From the NCBI GenBank assembly GCA_017629215.1, contig JAGBXP010000033.1, forward strand, positions 1-64,000: a DNA stretch of 64,000 bases, given 5' to 3'. Of the stretch, positions 61,888 through 64,000 are shown one piece after another. The notes beneath the pieces were generated by a model. That model saw nothing but the letters and a program-made list of their open reading frames with translations, did not search any database and had not been told where the DNA came from. Source of the stretch: a bacterium. Lineage in GTDB: Bacteria > Cyanobacteriota > Vampirovibrionia > Gastranaerophilales > Gastranaerophilaceae. Positions within the stretch are counted from its first letter, which is position 1; the number at the start of each line of letters is the position of its first letter. The position numbers and the translations under genes are program-made.

Positions 61888-61924
61888 TATACCCTCTTGA
61901 TTATATCAAGAGGGTATATTTTTA
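61888..61924 (+). terminator. Terminator after the TpsB gene
   Basis: TATACCCTCTTGA pairs with TCAAGAGGGTATA across a five-base loop, followed by TTTTTAG. Confidence 0.8.
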
Positions 61925-61978
61925 GTTAGCTATATATAATAATATTATTGATGCTATAATTAAAAAAAAAGAGGGATA

Positions 61979-62656
61979 ATGTTAAGAACAGTAGAGGTTT
62001 TTGCAGGAGCATACGCAAGTGGTAAATCTGAGACTGCATTAAATAGAGCGAGACATTTAGTTGAACAAGGCAAAAAGATAACCCTTGTTGATTTAGATTC
62101 AATAGAGCCAGCATATACATTGCGTCCTATAGCAAAAGAACTTAGCTCATTGGGAATAAATGTTATCACACAGCCTGATAATTTTGGATTAGGCGAATCA
62201 GCAAGTTATGTAACATCAGCACAAGTAAATTGTCTTAAAAACGATGGAGATATTATTATTGATGTTGGATATGGTGCTGGTGGACTTGACATATTGGATA
62301 TCATAAATGATATAGGCGAAGAAAAAAACTTATGTATTTACTTAGTTGTTAATACTGCAAAATATGAGACATCATCAGTAGAAAATATAATAGAATACGT
62401 TAGCTTTTCCGAGGGTGTTGAAAAACGAGCTTGGAAAAAGTTTTGTGGTCTAGTATCAAATACGCATTTTGGAGACGAGACTACGAAGGATGATATAATT
62501 CAAGGTTATGAGAAGCTAAAAAAAGCATCAGAAATACTTAATATACCAATAATTTCAATAGGCGTACCAAACAAATTAGCTAAAGAATTTGATTCAACTT
62601 ACGATGGAGTTGATATATGGATATATAAAAGATTAATGCCAAAAGCTTTTTGGTAA
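61979..62656 (+). CDS. P-loop ATPase of unknown role
   Basis: 225 residues. The Walker A-like motif is GAYASGKSETA (residues about 9-19), followed by ITLVDLDSIEPAYTLRP and DIIIDVGYGAGGLDIL, which could carry Walker B or a MinD-like switch aspartate. It resembles SIMIBI-class cytosolic ATPases, but I do not know the family. No membrane segment. GAGGGATA precedes the ATG. An ECF sigma/anti-sigma pair follows 95 bases downstream. Confidence 0.6.
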   Translation: MLRTVEVFAGAYASGKSETALNRARHLVEQGKKITLVDLDSIEPAYTLRPIAKELSSLGINVITQPDNFGLGESASYVTSAQVNCLKNDGDIIIDVGYGAGGLDILDIINDIGEEKNLCIYLVVNTAKYETSSVENIIEYVSFSEGVEKRAWKKFCGLVSNTHFGDETTKDDIIQGYEKLKKASEILNIPIISIGVPNKLAKEFDSTYDGVDIWIYKRLMPKAFW

Positions 62657-62751
62657 ATCTATTATAAAATCATACTGATTATTAATTTTATAGCCATACA
62701 TTGCCCAAATGTTGAATATTATTTATTTAATGTTTTTAGAGATAATAGATT

Positions 62752-63318
62752 ATGTCTAAACCTGTTTATAAAAACAAAGATGTGATTTCGCTTGTTACCT
62801 TAGCTCAAAGTAATGATATAAAAGCTCTTGAGGAATTAATCAAGCGTGTGCAGAAACATATATTTGCGATATTTTCGCATCTTGTGGAGAAATCAGAGGA
62901 CGTATCAGATTTAACCCAAGAGGTTTTGTTAAAGATGGCGAAGTCAGTATCTCAGCTCAAAAATCCACGCAAATTCAATTCTTGGCTAAACCAGATAATA
63001 ACTAATCAATACTACGATTTTGCAAAAAAAAATCCCGAAAAATTTATAGAACTTAATGAAGAGTATTTTAATGAAATAAAAGACAAATTTGGTTGTGAAC
63101 CAGGAGAGAAATGTTTTTTTTCTGAGCTAGAGAAGCTAATAAAAAAAGCATTAATGACATTACCAAAAGATTTAAGGATAACAATAGTGCTTAGAGAATA
63201 CGAGGGATTAAGCTATGCAGATATATCCCGAATTACAAATACTGCAATAGGGACAGTAAAATCAAGAATTTCCAGAGCGAGGATGAAACTACAAAACGAA
63301 TTAAAAGAATTTATATAA
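62752..63318 (+). CDS. ECF-type sigma factor
   Basis: 188 residues. Region 2 is HLVEKSEDVSDLTQEVLLKMAKSVSQLKNPRKFNSWLNQI in pieces (the DLTQEV and W signatures). Region 4 is LPKDLRITIVLREYEGLSYADISRITNTAIGTVKSRISRARMKLQ in pieces. It directs RNA polymerase to a stress or envelope regulon. It is followed 10 bases later by its anti-sigma factor, so the pair is likely autoregulated. Target promoters are not visible from one window. Confidence 0.92.
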   Translation: MSKPVYKNKDVISLVTLAQSNDIKALEELIKRVQKHIFAIFSHLVEKSEDVSDLTQEVLLKMAKSVSQLKNPRKFNSWLNQIITNQYYDFAKKNPEKFIELNEEYFNEIKDKFGCEPGEKCFFSELEKLIKKALMTLPKDLRITIVLREYEGLSYADISRITNTAIGTVKSRISRARMKLQNELKEFI

Positions 63319-63328
63319 GGAGAAATTT

Positions 63329-63883
63329 ATGAATCTAACTTGTACGCAGATGGATGTGTTAATATCATTTTATATAGAAGGAGATTTGAGTAATTCTTTA
63401 AAAGCACAGGTAGAAGAACATTTGAAATCTTGTTCATCTTGTCGTGCAAAATACGACATTATAAAAACAATGATATCTGACCTTAAAAATAGTATAAATC
63501 CGAAGCCAGTAAAAGAAAAAGAGAATAATATATCAGGTCAAAAAGAAACTAAGCAATACAAATTCTTTCAGAACGAATTATCAGCATATATTGATAACGA
63601 GCTAAGTTGTGATGAAAACATAAAAATAAAAAAGTTTACAATAAATAATCCACTAGCAAGAAAAGAGTTAGAAGATAGCTATAATATTAGAAAACTAATG
63701 AGTGATTCATTTAATAAAACAAAACTTGACTCAAAACAGGATTTTTCCAAAAGCATACTAAAACAGCTAGAAATAGAACAGGATGATGCCTTTGACATTC
63801 ATCCTGCTATAAAGATATTAATAGTATTTACAGTACTTGTGCTAATACTAACCTCAGTTGTATTAATCTCACTGAGTGTATAA
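63329..63883 (+). CDS. Membrane anti-sigma factor with zinc-finger domain
   Basis: 184 residues. The N-terminal zf-HC2 (ASD) domain has C5 and VEEHLKSCSSC (HxxxCxxC zinc site). A second ASD-like stretch, ELSAYIDNELSCDENIK, lies at about 72-88. A membrane helix (AIKILIVFTVLVLILTSVVLI) ends the protein, so the sensor part outside is very short. It sequesters the upstream ECF factor. AAGGAGAAATTT precedes the start. Confidence 0.88.
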   Translation: MNLTCTQMDVLISFYIEGDLSNSLKAQVEEHLKSCSSCRAKYDIIKTMISDLKNSINPKPVKEKENNISGQKETKQYKFFQNELSAYIDNELSCDENIKIKKFTINNPLARKELEDSYNIRKLMSDSFNKTKLDSKQDFSKSILKQLEIEQDDAFDIHPAIKILIVFTVLVLILTSVVLISLSV

Positions 63884-63890
63884 GATTAGC

Positions 63891-64000
63891 TTATTTAATC
63901 TTTTTTTCCAAATCAGCTAATCGTTTTTCTAGCTTTGTAACCTTAGATTCTAATTCATCTATTTTTTTCTGTTTTTGCTCTAATATACTAATCTTTGAAT
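63891..64000 (-). CDS. Partial coiled-coil protein, 3' end only
   Basis: The stop is at 63891 and the open frame runs off the window end. The visible 36 residues (SILEQKQKKIDELESK then VTKLEKRLADLEKKIK) are a perfect heptad coiled coil with Leu/Ile at a and d positions. The full protein and its start lie outside. It converges on the anti-sigma gene. Confidence 0.6.
   Translation of the reverse strand, partial: SKISILEQKQKKIDELESKVTKLEKRLADLEKKIK

Overview
The window is a low-GC, gene-dense bacterial chromosome segment. It most likely comes from a flagellated diderm of the non-photosynthetic cyanobacterial sister lineage (Vampirovibrionia/Melainabacteria, Gastranaerophilales-like). This placement is inference, not a database result. 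It rests on strong AT bias, an LL-diaminopimelate aminotransferase-type enzyme, a POTRA/two-partner-secretion outer-membrane translocator (so an outer membrane), flagellar rod and cap genes, and many short-tailed hypothetical proteins sharing a peculiar N-terminus. No phage, IS element or CRISPR array was seen.

Layout. 0.1-10 kb: a DapL-like aminotransferase, then an amino-sugar cluster (nagA, a SIS-domain deaminase/isomerase, a degenerate YdjC-like protein and a phospholipase D-like protein on the minus strand; a divergent ROK sugar kinase on the plus strand) around an 18-bp perfect inverted repeat, followed by a lethal-factor-like metalloprotease gene. 9.8-13 kb: lysA-cdaA-yitT operon (lysine/peptidoglycan precursor, c-di-AMP synthesis, membrane protein). 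13-20 kb: two signalling clusters (hybrid kinase plus NarL-type regulator; pilin, PC4-like protein, kinase, degenerate multi-receiver protein, GNAT). 20-23.7 kb: response regulator, kinase, flgB, flgC, fliE operon in which two start codons seem to be served by Shine-Dalgarno sequences held across a hairpin. 24-34 kb: Maf, radical SAM, a second metalloprotease-like giant, a small ferredoxin missed by simple ORF calling, deoB, nusB, ftsY and an acyl-CoA ligase. 34.2-45.4 kb: one gene for a 3,697-residue FliD-like flagellar cap protein made of about 27 hook-IN-like repeats. 45.6-50.5 kb: a Ser/Cys-rich repeat peptide, an S66 peptidase, a Stealth-family transferase, a GT2 glycosyltransferase and a sigma-region-4-like regulator. 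50.6-57.2 kb: a GH13 enzyme with two tagged membrane proteins, and a primary-type sigma factor. 57.5-64 kb: clpP-clpX, a tRNA-Val preceded by two chimeric tRNA-like tandem copies, a TpsB translocator, an ATPase, and an ECF sigma/anti-sigma pair.

Most interesting signals: (1) the giant multi-repeat FliD; (2) a recurrent N-terminal tag of the form F-x-(A/S/L)-K about 11-23 residues from Met on at least eight otherwise unrelated proteins; (3) two homologous intergenic elements in the flagellar operon that place a strong SD and the start codon on opposite sides of a 10-11 bp hairpin; (4) a 136-bp-period tandem array of disrupted tRNA-Val copies; (5) a possible multi-core modified-peptide precursor. 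Start sites were moved where the ribosome-binding site or promoter demanded it (lysA, deoB, pilin, YdjC-like, 411-aa protein, and others).
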